DNA from: Roseobacter sp. | GTDB lineage: Bacteria; Pseudomonadota; Alphaproteobacteria; Rhodobacterales; Rhodobacteraceae | DNA length: 6,603 nucleotides | Assembly: GCA_024636425.1 (NCBI GenBank) | Contig: JAGXHB010000234.1 | Location: forward strand, 1 to 6,603 | Reading direction: 5' to 3' | Shown: positions 5,959-6,603 of the stretch, piece by piece | How positions within the stretch are numbered: the stretch's first letter is position 1 | How the letters are laid out: the number at the start of each line of letters is the position of its first letter | Translations under genes and position numbers: made by a program | Notes under the pieces: model-generated | The model's database searches: none | The model's input: only the letters and a program-made list of their open reading frames with translations | Told to the model about the DNA's origin: nothing

Positions 5959-6603
5959 CTAATCCCGTGTGCTCAGGTCAAACATCAACTTCGCGTGTAG
6001 AAAACTTTGCTTTTTCACTTCTGCCAAAGCCTCCGCATCCTCGTCTTTGCCCCAGATTTCGGACTGATAGGACTCATCAAGGCGCGAAAGCTCCCACAGT
6101 GTGGTCATGTCACGGGCATCCTGCGCCGCAGCGAATCCCAGGATCAGCGAGCCCGACAGGCTGACAAGGTCATGAAAGGCAGCCAACTGGAACTTGTCCA
6201 GTGCGTGAACACGTGCCGTAAGGCTCGCCACCGCGTCGTGATCTTGCGGCACATGCATGATGCCAACACGCGGATGCAACCGCACACCAAGCGCGTCATG
6301 CGCCCAGTCGAGCATCGGATCCCAATCGGCGGCCTGTCTTTCGACCAGTTCTTCGGGGCTGTCGGCGCGGTAGCACAGCAGGTCACAATCGCCGTAAGCA
6401 GCCAGCAAATCGGCCACCTCGGCATGCTGGATTGCCACCTTGTCGATCGCCGCGTTCGCCGTTTTCGTACACGGCATTGTGCGCGGATCAATCACGCCTT
6501 CCTGCGCCTGCCACTCAGCGGCGATCGCTTCTGCCATCTGCGCGGTCGGCACAATCAGCGGGCGTTTCGCGGGTGTCTTGATGGTGCGCCCGTCAAGTTC
6601 GAC
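5959..6603 (-). CDS. ATP12-family F1-ATPase assembly chaperone (N-terminus outside window)
   Basis: The open frame runs off the right edge, so the gene is partial; 214 residues are visible and about 20-30 N-terminal residues are probably missing. The first visible residues, VELDGRTIKTPAKRPLIVPT, match the characteristic opening of the ATP12 family, followed by AEAIAAEWQAQ. Later family features are CYRADSPEELVERQ, WDPMLDWA with a following segment LHPRVGIMHVPQ, LDKFQLAAFHDLVSLSGS and the C-terminal LDESYQSEIWGKDEDAE. ATP12 in mitochondria binds the alpha subunit during F1 assembly; bacterial homologues are common in alphaproteobacteria and are presumed to act likewise in the cytoplasm, which is not proven here. 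A GTG at 6550-6552 is an internal valine codon, not the start, because homology continues upstream of it. It shares strand with the aap operon but is separated from it by 185 bases and has no evident functional tie. Confidence 0.92.
   Translation of the reverse strand, partial: VELDGRTIKTPAKRPLIVPTAQMAEAIAAEWQAQEGVIDPRTMPCTKTANAAIDKVAIQHAEVADLLAAYGDCDLLCYRADSPEELVERQAADWDPMLDWAHDALGVRLHPRVGIMHVPQDHDAVASLTARVHALDKFQLAAFHDLVSLSGSLILGFAAAQDARDMTTLWELSRLDESYQSEIWGKDEDAEALAEVKKQSFLHAKLMFDLSTRD

Noticed and set aside
6550..6552. GTG as start of the ATP12-family gene
   Set aside because: The frame stays open to the window edge, and the residues before it (VELDGRTIKTPAKRPL) are a conserved part of the family, so the valine is internal.

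Overview
The window looks like chromosomal DNA of an alphaproteobacterium, most likely a Rhodobacteraceae (Roseobacter-group) member. This rests on its fairly high GC content, the style of its ArgB C-terminus and ATP12-type chaperone, and a four-gene aapJQMP/bztABCD-type amino-acid ABC transporter. This is inferred from protein resemblance by eye; no database search was run. No mobile element, CRISPR array, tRNA or rRNA was seen, and gene order and composition look like core genome.

Left side, plus strand (1-1286): the last 42 codons of argB (acetylglutamate kinase) overlap by one base a 217-residue ferredoxin-like protein whose C-terminal half carries eight clustered cysteines. One base later comes a 166-residue SixA-type histidine phosphatase. 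The three are so tightly packed that they probably form one operon. A perfect 10-bp GC-rich hairpin with A/T flanks (1292-1316) ends this operon and also the operon converging from the right.

Centre, minus strand (5773 down to 1338): a complete polar amino-acid ABC importer in the order aapJ (periplasmic binding protein), aapQ and aapM (membrane permeases), aapP (ATPase). AapJ captures the amino acid in the periplasm, AapQ and AapM form the transmembrane channel, and AapP dimers power it. aapQ-aapM are separated by 1 base and aapM-aapP by 14 bases. aapJ and aapQ are separated by 121 bases holding a strong stem-loop without a U-tract and an isolated perfect TATAAT, both plausible devices for making more binding protein than permease. 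The gap upstream of aapJ (5774-5958) holds several inverted repeats, two of them mutually exclusive, plus a strong Shine-Dalgarno sequence.

Right edge, minus strand (5959-6603): a gene for an ATP12-family F1-ATPase assembly chaperone, missing its first residues because it runs off the window.

The enzymes and transporter are familiar families. The parts most worth a second look are non-coding (the aapJ leader and the aapJ-aapQ gap) and the little-characterised ferredoxin-like protein between argB and the phosphatase. I found no convincing wholly new system.
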